DNA from: Cocos nucifera
Taxonomy: Eukaryota; Streptophyta; Magnoliopsida; Arecales; Arecaceae
Assembly: GCA_006176705.1 (NCBI GenBank)
Contig: QRFJ01002320.1
Coordinates: 1-64,000, forward strand
DNA length: 64,000 bases
Direction of reading: 5' to 3'
A model generated the notes under the pieces. That model was not told the DNA's origin. It saw nothing but the letters and a program-made list of their open reading frames with translations, and did not search any database. This document shows, piece after piece, positions 12,969 to 24,500 of this stretch. Made by a program: the position numbers and the translations under genes. How positions within the stretch are numbered: position 1 is the stretch's first letter; the number at the start of each line of letters is the position of its first letter.

Positions 12969-13137
12969 AGGAATAGATGCTATTTTTTTCTTTGATTTCT
13001 TTGATTTTTTTTATAAATTAATTATATTTTTTTTAATATTGCTTACTAATTTTTTTTATTTATTTTGTAGAAAAAAAAAGAAAACGAAGAAAGCATCTAA
13101 TTTTGGTGAGATCAATCCTAACCCTAGTCCTCTTTTC

Positions 13138-13169
<32 letters not shown>

Positions 13170-14197
13170 AAATTAATTTAAAAAATATTTATTTAAACCT
13201 AATTAAAAGCCTCATGATAAGATTAGAAATCCTAACTGTTTAGAGCATGCATCATATTAGTTTTATTTTTATTTTTATTTTTATTTTTTTTTGGTGATTG
13301 CTGGAGGCAAGGTAAGCCTTTCAGAATTCAATTAGTTGCATGCATCTAGTTTAAATTGCATAAAACCCTTTGATTGAATTTTTTTTTTTTCGTGCATATT
13401 CATATTAAATCAAATTAAGGGCACAACCCAATTAAACAAGATAAGGTGGGGATTTGATCACCCTTCCTTAGCCCACAAACAACCAACCAGCATCCTGCAT
13501 TGACCTAAGCCTTTAATTTTAAAATCAATTAGACATCAACCCTAGGAACTCGAGCTCAATAGGACAAGGAATCCTAAGAGTTGAACCGGGTTAGGATAAG
13601 TCAATTTGACTGGTGTCTAGGAAAGTGGTTCAGGGACGATTGGGCCCGAAGGAAGGTGGTTTCTAATTGGTTCCGTTCGCTTACCTGGCCAAGCATAATT
13701 GGTGTCTAAGGCAAGCAACGGGGGGACTCCCACCGACCTTACACTTACCTGGCTAGTTGATTGGCTAATCCTACACTTGGAGGGCTTGAAGGTGACCTTG
13801 GCAGTTAGGAGCTGTCTAGATCTAGGATAACCCTTAGTCAGGATTGATTGACCAACTTGATTGCTAACCAACATTAGATCTAATTAAACCGAATTCTTCT
13901 CTTTCTTCTTAGTTCTAGGACTCCTTAGGACCTCTTCTTTAGAACTCTTTTTTCTTTCTTCTCCTTTCTCCTCTAAAAATAAAATAAAATAAAAATTAAA
14001 CTAACTAAAAATTAATAATTAAATTAAATTAAATTAAATTAAAATTAACAAATAAAAATAATTTAAAAAAATTAATTTTTAATATAATAAAATAATAATA
14101 ATAATAATAAATAAAAAAAATATTCTAAAAATTTTTAAACCATACATTAGGGTTACACTAATACATGCATGGTAGGAAATCGCTTTTTCTGATTTAG
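12969..14197 (+). other. Leader of the Athila-like element, no gene seen
   Basis: The leader has AT-rich, low-complexity flanks (TTTATTTATTTATT at about 13139-13165; AAATT and AATAAT runs at 13975-14140). A non-repetitive middle lies at about 13300-13900. The N-terminal capsid part of Gag that an autonomous Athila element would encode here was not found. Confidence 0.6.
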
Positions 14198-14776
14198 TTG
14201 AACTTAATTGAATGGTTGATTCACATTAAACATAATAATCAAATGGCTAATATGAATCTAATAGTCCAAAAATTAGATAAAGTTGACCTTCTTGCTCAGA
14301 AAATAGATCAACTCCTAACCCTAGGTCAACAATCTCCTACACAATTCACATCATCTTCTAATTATCAGGAGAATTATTCAATCTGTGCTAGTCCAACCCA
14401 TCATGTAAGTGAATATCCTATGACTGCACAGTTTCCATATTTTATCCAAGAACAAGTTCAAGCTACTCAAGGATACTCCAAATTGATTAATGACCCATTT
14501 TCAAATTCATATAATTCAGATTGGAGTAACTTTAATTTTTCTTGGACATCCCAACAGACTCAGGCTCAGACCCAAATTTCACTTGAGCAAAATTATCAAA
14601 ATTATGCCTATAATAATGGTCAGCCTAGTCAGTTTAACCAGCCATCATATTATAATCAGCCTTCATACCCACCTCCTCAACAGACCAATCTAGCTGATGA
14701 TAGATTTAACCAACTTCAACAATTAATTCTAACTCAACAGCAATCTATCGCCAGACTAGAAGCTCAAATAGGATAA
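14198..14776 (+). CDS. Gag C-terminal remnant of Athila-like element (192 aa)
   Basis: This open frame is rich in Gln, Asn, Tyr and Pro. A degraded zinc-knuckle-like stretch (ICASPTHHVSEYP, residues about 66-78) is followed by NDPFSNSYNSDWSNFNFSW (residues about 98-116). The latter matches the conserved NNPYSNTYNPGWRNHPNFSW block that follows the knuckle in Athila-type Gag (recalled family motif). The tail has SQFNQPSYYNQPSYPP repeats and a short coiled-coil-like LQQLILTQQQSIARLEAQIG. The capsid domain usually before this block is missing, so the product is unlikely to form particles alone. The chosen ATG is simply the first in the open frame, and translation from it is not shown. Confidence 0.6.
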   Translation: MNLIEWLIHIKHNNQMANMNLIVQKLDKVDLLAQKIDQLLTLGQQSPTQFTSSSNYQENYSICASPTHHVSEYPMTAQFPYFIQEQVQATQGYSKLINDPFSNSYNSDWSNFNFSWTSQQTQAQTQISLEQNYQNYAYNNGQPSQFNQPSYYNQPSYPPPQQTNLADDRFNQLQQLILTQQQSIARLEAQIG

Positions 14777-14882
14777 TTAGTTGAGTCTAACATGAGGAGA
14801 GAACTAGATCAACTACCGAACCTACCAATTTCAAATAACCCACCTAATGACCACCAACCACCTGGATTAAATTATCAATCTA

Positions 14883-15521
14883 ATGTTTCATCTAAGAATC
14901 TTCCAATTTGAGAATACCAAAGTAATTCCTGAACTTAAAAGCTATAGGATTCTTATGGACCCATACCAAGACCAGGTGAGAGAGGCTAGTACTGATGCTA
15001 GCCAAAATAAAAATTTAGAGGAACTGGTTAGTACTGAGACTAACCACATAGAAGAACCCAAGCCAGGAATTAGTACTGATGCTAGTTCCAGTTTAAATGA
15101 GATAGAAATAAGGGAAAAGAGAATAGATGATTTACCCGAGACTTATAAACCTAATGTCCTATTCCCTTCAACCCTAGAAGCTGGTTCTTCTTATAAAAAT
15201 CAAAAGGCATGTAATGAAATATCAATGGAGTTGTTTAAGCAGGATCACATTAATTTACCTCCAGAATTAAAACCGCCTTTAGTCACCATTCCAGCACCCA
15301 TTGAATCAAACTTAACTCCTAAAACTCCATTCATGAGCATTTTAGAAGAACAAATAGGAGTAATTCTTAATAAACATGGGTCTGAGAATGGAATCATAAA
15401 ATATATCCCAAAAATTAACAGTGAATATATCAATAATGGGATTAAAAATCAACATCAACTTTCTGAGATTGGCAATCCAAAACCATTGGAATTTGTCAAT
15501 CCAATATTCGACACAGGATAG
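14883..15521 (+). CDS. Second open frame of Athila-like element (212 aa), unknown function
   Basis: An acidic, Asn- and Glu-rich open frame starts just after the Gag remnant (separated by a stop at 14774-14776 and about 100 bases). It contains short repeated phrases such as STDAS at three places (residues about 35-70). I recognise no catalytic motif. It may be the degraded Gag-Pol linker of the parent element, because it sits where protease would begin. Divergent low-complexity composition makes a real protein uncertain. Confidence 0.4.
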   Translation: MFHLRIFQFENTKVIPELKSYRILMDPYQDQVREASTDASQNKNLEELVSTETNHIEEPKPGISTDASSSLNEIEIREKRIDDLPETYKPNVLFPSTLEAGSSYKNQKACNEISMELFKQDHINLPPELKPPLVTIPAPIESNLTPKTPFMSILEEQIGVILNKHGSENGIIKYIPKINSEYINNGIKNQHQLSEIGNPKPLEFVNPIFDTG

Positions 15522-16381
15522 TGAGCTACATTGTGTCTGGCTGAAGACGGTAAACTTAGCGCTTGTTGGGAGGCAACCCAATATTTAGTTTTTATCTAAT
15601 TTATCTTATTTTTTTTTTAGGATAATTTGAATAAGTTGGAGGGAGAGCTCAAATTTGTAAAGGCATGTGCTGGACCAAAAAAAAATAAATAAATAAATAA
15701 AAATATATATATACTGAGTTAGGTGTATTCTTCCATGTTCTTTATTACATCCTTTATTTTTTCTTCTCCATTGAGGACAATGTCGATTAAGTTGGGGGGA
15801 GAGAAAAATAAAAATTTTAAAATTTTAAGTCCTCGAAAAAGTTAGTATTTAGTATTTAGATACTTGATTATGCTTAAGAATCGAATTAAAACTAAGCATT
15901 TTTAAAAGAAAATTGATGCACAGATTCAGAGAATCTATGAGATATTGAGGAATCAAGTATTAAGAAAATTCAATAAAGAGTTAAGTCCAGAACATAAAAA
16001 TTTTTTTCTTGGAGCATTTCTAATTATTTTCTACTAGCATCAAAGAAAAGTCTACTTTTTATAGGCTTGTGTAGGGTAACTATACGTTTCTTCATATAAA
16101 AATTTATTTTAATAAAATAGTTTCCAAGTACTTCTCACTGAGTAACCGGGCCTCTTTGCCTAAGCAAGCATTGAGTTTCGCGTCAAAAGGTGGGAAGGGC
16201 AAAGAAGCTCGTTGTAAAGCTAGTCTTAACTCGTAGCCTATTTGATTCGAGCTAGTAAGCCCGAGGGGTATTCTATACCTAGTGCCCTAAAGCCAACTGG
16301 TTTGGGAGTCATTGGCCCAAGACTCGCTACATGGATCAAATAGAAAGCTTAAGGAGTTAAGACACTCAATAGTGGTACAAC

Positions 16382-16413
<32 letters not shown>

Positions 16414-16791
16414 ATTGGTTTCCCACCGAGTAACCGGGTCCCGTTGCCTAAGTAAGCAATGATATTCGCATCAAAAAGTGGGCAATGTGAAAATAAAAAT
16501 TAATAAATGAAGGATGGAAGTAGCAATACACCTGCCTATATGAAAGTTTAGACAAATCAGAGATAAAAGTGGAATAATTTAGAAAAAGTTCTGAAAAATT
16601 TAATGTTCTTTACTTAATTTTTCTATTGATAAGTATTAATACCCCAATGATATATCTCATTTAAGCTCTACTGAATATCAATGGCCATTTTGAAAATTGC
16701 TTAGGTAAAATTCGAAACTCTAAAGTTAAAAGGTATTTAAAACTAAATTCTTTCTTTACTCGAGGACGAGCAAAGCTTAAGTTGGGGGGTG
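15522..16791 (+). other. 3' untranslated part and polypurine tract of Athila-like element
   Basis: Contains the GCGCTTGTTGGGAGGCAACC motif at about 15560-15579 and two purine-rich G-tract motifs (AATAAGTTGGAGGGAGAG near 15630; ATTAAGTTGGGGGGAGAG at about 15786). The terminal polypurine tract is CTTAAGTTGGGGGGTG at 16776-16791, directly before the 3' LTR. A block of about 65 bases (GAGTAACCGGG, TTGCCTAAG, TTCGC, TCAAAA) at about 16139-16200 is repeated at about 16424-16490. A run of 28 A lies at 16385-16412. No coding potential was seen. Confidence 0.75.
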
Positions 16792-18411
16792 TGATAAGCA
16801 TCATAAATTCATCAATAAAAGTATTAATTTATTAATTAATTTATATTAATTTTTAAGAATTATTAATCAATTTATATATAATTTTTGAAAAATTCATATT
16901 TTTATTAATTAAAAAATTAATTAAAAAATAATAAAAAAAATAATAAAAATTAAAAAATAAAATTTTATTATCAATAGAAAGAGCTCATTTTTTTGATCAC
17001 AACGAAATAAATTTCAAGTAAAACGGAGCTAAAATGGAAAAGATATGAATTTTTAAAAATATAAAATAAATAAAAATTAAATAAAAAAAAAGAAAATGGC
17101 TCAGCCGGCTCCGCAAGCCGAGCCACCAAGCCAAGCCAAGCCATCAAGCCGACTCAGCCGCCATTGAAGCCATCAGCCGGTCCACGATCCTAGGCGTGGA
17201 CCGCCAGCTCAGCAAATTCCGGCGAATCAGAGATTGCCACGTGGTGGACCTAGACCCCTTAAGGGTCTACAGAAATTTATCGCGGCTCACAAGGGTAATT
17301 TAGTCTTTTCGTCCGACAACAGCGGCGCTGATTGGTTGCGGTGTGCGGTGCGGCCGGTCCACGCGGTCCATGGGAACAGTTATTGCGCGATCGGACGGAT
17401 GTGGTTGTTTGCGGTCAGGATCGGACGGCTGTGGTTGCTTCCGAATTTTATTCAGATACAAACATCACGCGGATCACCATCGGATGGCAGCGCTCGATCC
17501 AGGCGATGATCCGACGGTCCAGAATGCTGCCGGCGGTGATCAAGACTCCCGAAGCGCGATTTGCGGCCAGATTTCCTCGATCAAGCGCGATCCAACGGCC
17601 AGAATTTAATCCGACCCGATCTGAGCTTATCTGCATCCGATTTTGATGATTTTTGGACCGTTGGATTCCTGTTGAATGGCTGGATTTTATCAGATTTATC
17701 AGAGTCATATCAGAGCTATTTTGATTCAAATTTTATCCAAATTTCTTTGTATTTTTACGATTACAAAGGCTATTAGTCCCATATTGCCTTTAGAAAAAAT
17801 ATCCAGCCCTCCTAGCTCTATAAAAAGGACCCCAGGCCATCAAAAATTGATATCTCCGATCAAGGTGAAGCTTTGGTACAGGGCGAAGCCAGGCTATGGG
17901 TTAAAGGCTGCTTCGAAGCAACGGGTGCCGAGAAGAAGAGCCGAGCTTCTACACCATCTTTCTGCCAATGCCGATCCAAGATCAGAGATCAGGCTATTTT
18001 ATTTTATTATTATTTTTTTATATATATTTAAATTTTGAAATTTTAGTTAATAAAAATTTTATTTTTGTATTTTAATTTCTTACTTTTTTTTGTAATTTAA
18101 TTTCCACACTTTAATTATTATTTTTTTTATTGCAAGTAGATGCTAAGATCTAATTAGTAGATCTTAGTACCAAGTTTAAATTTCTGCACCTTTTAATTTT
18201 TATTTTCAATCTTTCGACTTCAGTTTTTATTTCAAAATTCAAATTATTTTCTTTTTCTTCTCAAAAAAAATCAAAGATTTCAAATCTAAAAACACTACCT
18301 TTCCTGTGGATTCGACCCGACTCACTACTATTTACGTATTTTCAATAATTTTAAGAAGTCGGATTAAACTGATAAACACGATGTCTTAACGACAACATCG
18401 CATTTCTATCA
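16792..18411 (+). repeat. 3' LTR of Athila-like element
   Basis: This is the 1620-bp copy of the 5' LTR, beginning TGATAAGCATCATAAATTC and ending CATTTCTATCA. The TATA box is at 17819-17826. Differences from the 5' LTR are few by eye: scattered substitutions, a 3-base insertion near 17160 (GCCGCCATTG versus GCCGTTG) and small length changes in A/T runs. Confidence 0.95.
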
Positions 18412-18416
18412 GTGCC

Positions 18417-18628
18417 GGTGTGGGAACCTACTACATAGCTTGTACAGCTTTCGTGAGGCTCCTCACCTACTATGCTAATAGGTGGAACTGGCTTGCATCC
18501 ACCCCCACCGTCGGTTGGAGAGGCTATGGTGCAGACGATGGTGCCAGAACAAGATTATCAACCAATTCTAGGTTGGATCGAGCAGCGGTGGCAACAGTTC
18601 GCCGAGAGGACGTTCTTTTGGGAGGCAT
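18417..18628 (-). pseudogene. Gypsy A gag, 5' end
   Basis: The Gag start of gypsy A is on the minus strand with ATG at 18628-18626: MPPKRTSSRRTVATAARSN, then LELVDNLVLAPSSAP and a stop. Gypsy B Gag begins MPPKKTTIQQSTASAAKF, and both share VRSLTKA/VRGLTKI further on. The reading continues at 11225 across the Athila-like element. The GTGCC duplication (18412-18416) marks the join. Confidence 0.75.
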
Positions 18629-18696
18629 TGTTACTTGAATGGTGGAGAAGATCGTTCGACTAAGTATCTCTTTTAGAATAAGAGCTCAATGATGCC

Positions 18697-18711
18697 CTTC
18701 CTCTAGCACCA
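18697..18711 (-). other. Primer binding site of gypsy A (Arg-tRNA type)
   Basis: On the minus strand it reads TGGTGCTAGAGGAAG, a variant of the TGGCGCTAGAAGAAG seen in gypsy B at 60822-60836. Such TGGCGCYAGAAGG sites are used with arginine tRNA in Tat-lineage elements (recalled). A 10-base spacer (ATCCTATTGG on the plus strand) identical in both copies separates it from the LTR. Confidence 0.65.
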
Positions 18712-18721
18712 ATCCTATTGG

Positions 18722-20056
18722 TGCAGAAAATGGATTGTCGCCAGAGATTGCTAGAGGTGGAGCTTGGAATCTCATCGGTGGAACCTGCAAGATAAAATTC
18801 TAGCCAGAGATGGCTCCGACGTGAATCCTCCGATAGTCAATTAGTAGTCTGGCCAATAAGAATGGAGTACTCAGGAGATTTTTAATAGAGAGAGTACTTA
18901 GAGAAAAAATATATCTAGAGAATCTTACTTATAGATGGAGCCTGTAATAAATTGATAGTTATAGCTGTAATCGATTATTAGTAGGCTATTCAGATCATTT
19001 AGATTTTGTTATGGAGAGTGGACTATTTGTCATCACTTGCTGACGGTTAACTTTTATTTGTTGAAGTTCAGATGAGAGATCAGATACTTTCGAGTTTGAC
19101 CATCAATCATTTGATCTATGGTTATGCTGTTAGAGCTTAGAATCGAATGAACTGAACTTGAAGATTAGTCTTTGGATTAGAAGTAACGAACTTATAGATC
19201 AGATTTCTGATTTGGACTACAATAAGACTTGTTCAACTGCTCTTCGAAGCTCGGCTATCTTCAATGTTGGCCAATGATGGAAGCTATTACTTTGGTCTGA
19301 AGTTGCATTGTAGAAATGAAGGTTGGAAGAGAATAACTGCAGGACTGGCTATATGAGATGGGTTTATATTTGAGATATCAAGATCGATCGGAGTTGGGAA
19401 CCAAAAGAGTATTGGGTCCCTTAATTGAAATTGCGACGAAATTGCTTTAATTGTTTTGATGAAGTTCGGTCAGTATCCAAGGTTGGCCAATAATCGGGAT
19501 CGGATAGTACTGAAGTTCAATGTTTGTGAAGTGGCTGCCGCCTATCCTGAATTGAAAGTCAGAGCAAAACAAATATTGAATTTCCTCGCTGAAACTCATC
19601 CAACTGAAGTTTAAGATTAGTTAAGAGTTTGGATATGTTGAAGTCAGATTTTGTTGAATTCTGACATTGTAGAGCAGTTGTTGCTTATCCCAGGCTAAAG
19701 ATCGGAATCAAGTAAATGACAAGTTCTCTTTACTGGCTTAAGTTCATCTGGCCGAAATTCAAGATGTATTCTTAGCAAGATTTGCTGTTGTCAGGATTGA
19801 GTTTGAGGATTGAAATAAAGGAACTCAACTAATACATAAGGTCGAACATCGATAGAAATTATTATCATTTTTGGATGAACTACCATAAGTTGAAGTTCGA
19901 AGTTAGTCAGATTTGGAGGCCGATCCTTTGGCGTCCAATTAGACTAGAAGACTTGATTGAACCTCAGAATAGATTACATCTTGAACTTAGGTAGTATTTT
20001 CTGTGATCAACAAGGTCGGACTTCATCGGCCTTCGACAGGAGGTATTTTACCCTCA
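18722..20056 (-). repeat. 5' LTR of gypsy A (about 1335 bp)
   Basis: The plus strand starts TGCAGAAAATGG and ends TTTTACCCTCA. It aligns along its length, with many changes, to the LTRs of gypsy B (shared phrases at the start, the TATAGATGGAGYCTRTAAT block near 18930, and the final GACAGGAGGTATTTTACCCTCA against GGCAGGTGAGGGTTTATC). The paired 3' LTR would lie left of the window beyond the copia insertion. Confidence 0.8.
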
Positions 20057-20889
20057 ATCTATTGAATTAATGCACACATCTTGCAGTGATTTGGATGACA
20101 AAATTAATCATGTTTGGCAATATAACCAAATGAGATGCTTTAGTCTAAACACTGTTAGTAGTCCACGAGAAGTTATAATGCTGAGAAAGCTGCTCTGAAG
20201 TTCCACCAGTGTTTGTCTCTGACCCAATTCTGGATGTTGGTCTGACCAGGGCTGATTAGGTCCCCGTTTACCAACTATTGACCAAACTCTACTTAACCCC
20301 ACTCACCAATGTCAACAGCAAATCTCTCTCGGCGACAGTTTGGTAGGGGACAATTGAGGTTTGAAATGAGAACGGATGATGGAAAAAATTCCATCCAACC
20401 CTCCAATAGCCCAATATTTCTAAAACCCAATCCCCATAATTTCAGGACGCAAAAAAAAAAAAAAAAAAAACCCAATCCTCCTAAAATCCAAATTCTACTT
20501 TCTGTGAGAATTTAAATCATCATTTTGATTTCAATTTTGATTTCATTTACGAACTAAATACTTTTTAGATAGTCATTCTAATTCTCATTCCAATCCATTT
20601 TGATTCAAATTCCAATTTTAATTCTCATTCCAATCCATTTCGATTCAAATTCCAATTTTAATTTCATTCACAAACCAAACAACCTCAAATATCTTTTAAT
20701 TTAATAATCAAACCCCCAAGTGGTAAGAAGCTACGTCATGGATTCACGTTCCTTTACCTTGCTCAAGAATAGATGGCCCCAAGCACTGTATCAAGGAGGC
20801 GTGAACCGACACTGTGGCTACTCTGAGGACATTTAGGATATTATATTTTTCAATTTATTTAGATGTATTCAGAATAGTATCAATTATCT

Positions 20890-20925
<36 letters not shown>

Positions 20926-21574
20926 AAAGGCAAAGCGAAGCGGGCAGCTAAGAGTTTGAATACATAAGCTTGACCAAGTAAAAATGGTTGTTAGATTTCT
21001 GAGAACAAAGAGGTACAGCAAGGAAGAAGATTTGAACTAAATTTTACGTGCCTTGGCACTGAAAAGACACGGAAAAAAACCAACATACATCGAAGTCCCC
21101 CTGGTATCGTTTAAAACTAGTAGGTTATATTTTTGAAGTAAAAATCCCTAGAACAAGAAAAATCTTGGATCACTGGAAGGAATATATCTGAAACAAAAAC
21201 CAAAACACTGATAATAAATTTGCACTTAGATTAATAGTACTTCTTGACTTCAACAACTGCTGGACGCTGCCCTCCAGATTTTACATTGTAGTAAAACTTT
21301 TATCCCAATCAGGTTTTTGTCTTACATATCAAGCCTCAGACAAACGCAACCTTGAGACAATTTATAAGATTTCTCAACTCGTGCTAGGTATAAAATCTAT
21401 GCATTAGATGCTATAAACATAGTAATCCATTATCTGATGTCAAACTATTATGACTTTCAGAGCATCTTTCAGTTAGCATTAGTAAGAGCGATTAGAGAAA
21501 GGTGAGCTAATTACATCTCTCATGCATTGCACTACCAGCTCTCGGGTCTGCGGTATAGCATAATATTAAGCCAC
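20057..21574. other. Intergenic sequence between gypsy A and the ANKRD13-like gene
   Basis: No gene recognised. It holds A runs at 20451-20470 and 20895-20922, and a perfect-length 40-bp tandem pair at 20581-20620 and 20621-20660 (ATTCTCATTCCAATCC start, one mismatch). The part nearest 21574 should be the 3' UTR of the gene read on the minus strand. No polyadenylation site could be fixed. Confidence 0.5.
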
Positions 21575-24500
21575 TCACCTTGTCTCTTTCTGGTTCCCCT
21601 TTCTAGACTTGCTCTTCTTCATCCGCCGATTCTTGGAATTTATGTCAACCCAAGTGTAATCACTTGGGATGGTAAAAGGGTCGACATGGTCCACCACTTG
21701 AGAGGCACTTACAGATTTTGGCCGGGTAACAGAGGTTTTGGCAGTAGTGTTGCTCCACTTTAGCCACGAACTCTTGTGTTTTTCTGCTTTGTGATGTTCT
21801 TCTTCTTCGGGGACAGAGAACAGCCTTGGGCTCGAGAGTGGGGTGAAGAACTGCTCGGGTGGCTGAAGATCAACAAACTTGGTAAAAGTAACGACAACTC
21901 TTACAGTAGGAACAATAGGGATGGCAACCTGCAGCCAGAGGAAACGGCAAGAGAATGCATTAAACTGCAGGGTATCTCAGGACTCTAAAACGTTTAGATA
22001 TGCTGTTTTCAGAACTCCACATTTTCAGGAAGCATAAAAAGCAGGCAAGCATAAATAATTCTTATTTTCAGTAGCAAAGATGCAGGGATGAGATTTTGAT
22101 ATGTGTTTAGGGAATCATCTATACAACAAAATGCTATGAATAAGCAAACAGAGATGTTAACCCAGAGAAATAAATAAATAAATACATCAGATATTACCAT
22201 TTGATATCTAAGGATATAGCTTAGCTATATAAAATCTGGTAATACATGTAATACCATGTAACATTAACCTTGCTTTATGGAAATCACATTCTTATTTCTC
22301 ATTGTTAATTCATGATTTTTTTATTATAGATTTCCAACAGCCTGACATTCCTCCACCTTCAGACTTGGCGCATCATGACATCAATGTTTCTATAAACTTG
22401 ACAATGTAGGTAACCAGCAAAGAATACTAACATTGAACAAGAAAATACCAGTCCCTCCAGAAGTTGGATTTCAAATAGAATCAGAACTGCTCTCTCTTTC
22501 AGATTGTAAGAAGTCATAGTTTCTAGCTTGTGACTTGGAATGAGACCATCATGTTTTTATTAGATTAATCTCCATGAAATAGGATTTCACCTCCAGAAAT
22601 TGTTTGGTCTAGGTTCAGGCCAAGAAACTTGGATATATTTCAGAAAGAATGGGATGAAAATAAAGCTTGTCATTAAGGTCATTTGACACAATATCTTGCA
22701 AGTGCTGTGCATATAATAACTTGGAATTCTATAAGTGATGTTGCTGCTTTGTGGATGAGTTGCTTGTAACAAATAATGTCACTTTCTTAGATAAGTATGA
22801 TATACTTAAATTTTAAAAAAAAGATTATGGCATTCGGCTATTCAGGAGACCACATCACACAAACAATTGAAGGAGACCGCATCATTCAAACAATTGAACC
22901 TGGAGCTACTCCTATAGTTTTGCTTGAACAATAGAATATCTCATATAAAAGGCTTAACCATTTAAGCACGCTAACTTTATTTTTACATGACTCAGATTAA
23001 ACTTTATAAGCTACCTGACGCATGACTTGTAGAGAATATATGCGCATTCTCCCTAATCACACCTTTACCTATTAGGGAAAAACCTTACCATAATAATCCC
23101 TGTTCTTTAGAGACCACTCATGCACTCTCTCATATTAATCAAGATATCAAAATGTTTGCAGGTTACTTATTTGGAGCTCCCACATTAGAATAATCATCAA
23201 AACCTGCAATCCCTTTCTTTCCTTCCCCTTATAGATCACATACTCCATGTATTAATTCTCACCTTCATTCCTATGACCGCACATGTATAGTACTTGTTTT
23301 CTCAAGACTAGACACATTTGGCAATAATCTATTCTAAGATAGAAAAGCAACAATGTAGTTTGAGGTGCTAGGTATGTTCAAGCAATCCTTATACTTGAGA
23401 AGCATAGAGAAATATTATTAATTTATTTACCAAATATCGGACAAAATGGACTCATGATCGTTTAAGAAATGTCACCAGCAAGATTTGTTATACCGGTCGG
23501 TACCATACCATACTGGACATACCATACTAGATATACCATACTATACTAGTACCAAACCAGTACATAGCCCCATACCATACAGATGCTTTCCTTGGCCCAT
23601 ACCATACAGATGCTTTCCTTGCTGTCCCATACCATACACTATAATAGGATGGCACTAGAGCTGTCAACGGGCCGGGTCCAGATCCGAGACCTGCGGATAT
23701 TTATCCGATGGGTTCGGGTCTAGTATTAGCATCAAATCCGTTTATCCGGACCCGGACCCAATAAATTATAAAATAAACGGGTAGGATCTAGATATTTAAT
23801 ATTCAAATCCGATAGACCCGAGACCCGAATAATAAAATAATATATATATATATTAAAAATAATAAAAAATCTTATTTTTTTCTTTTCTTTTCCTGAGATC
23901 TCTCTCGATCTTTCATCCTCGCTAGACCCCTCGCTCCCTCAATCTCTCGTCGGACCCTCTCCCTCTCTCTCTCCATCTCTCGATCTCATTCGCCGGCGAC
24001 CAATCCCCTCCCTCTCTCCCTCTCTTCCTCTCTCAGTCTCTCCCTCTCGATCTCCCTCGCCAGCGGCCGAACTCTCTCCCTCTCTCGATCTCGCTCGCCG
24101 ACAGCTCTCCCGGCACCCCCATGGCGCGTCGCACCGCCCCACCCCCCTACGGCTCCCCCGGCACCCCTACGCAGCCACGCCCCTACCGTGGCTCCCCTGG
24201 CACCCCTATAGCTCCTCGGCACCCCCGCACACCACGCCCCTCCACGGTCCGCCCGTCGCCCCCTCCCTCTCTCCCCTCTCTCTCTCTCAATGTTTCCTCT
24301 CCAGCTAGACCCCCTCCCTCTCTCTCAATCTCGCTCGCCGACCGCCGGCGAGCGACCGGACCCCTCCCTCTCTCCCTCTTTTTTTTTCGGTCTTCCTCTC
24401 AGTTTCGGATCCTGGAATTGGGTCCGAATGCCCGGGATCCATTAGGATCCGGATCTGGTACTTCAAGGCCAGACTCGTCGGGTATTCAGATCCGGGTCCA

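Larger units (their letters stand above)
11231..18411 (+). mobile_element. Non-autonomous Athila-like LTR retrotransposon, complete, 7.18 kb
   Basis: The element has two near-identical LTRs (11231-12857 and 16792-18411), TGATA/TATCA ends, an aspartate-tRNA primer binding site, a polypurine tract ending TTGGGGGGTG, and a perfect 5-bp target duplication. The internal 3.9 kb has only a Gag C-terminal remnant (14198-14776) and a second frame (14883-15521). No protease, reverse transcriptase or integrase is present. After the second frame comes GCGCTTGTTGGGAGGCAACC, a motif I recall from internal regions of Athila-related plant elements. The few differences between LTRs suggest recent insertion, so mobilisation in trans by an autonomous relative is inferred. 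It lies inside the gag of gypsy A, in the opposite orientation. Confidence 0.93.
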
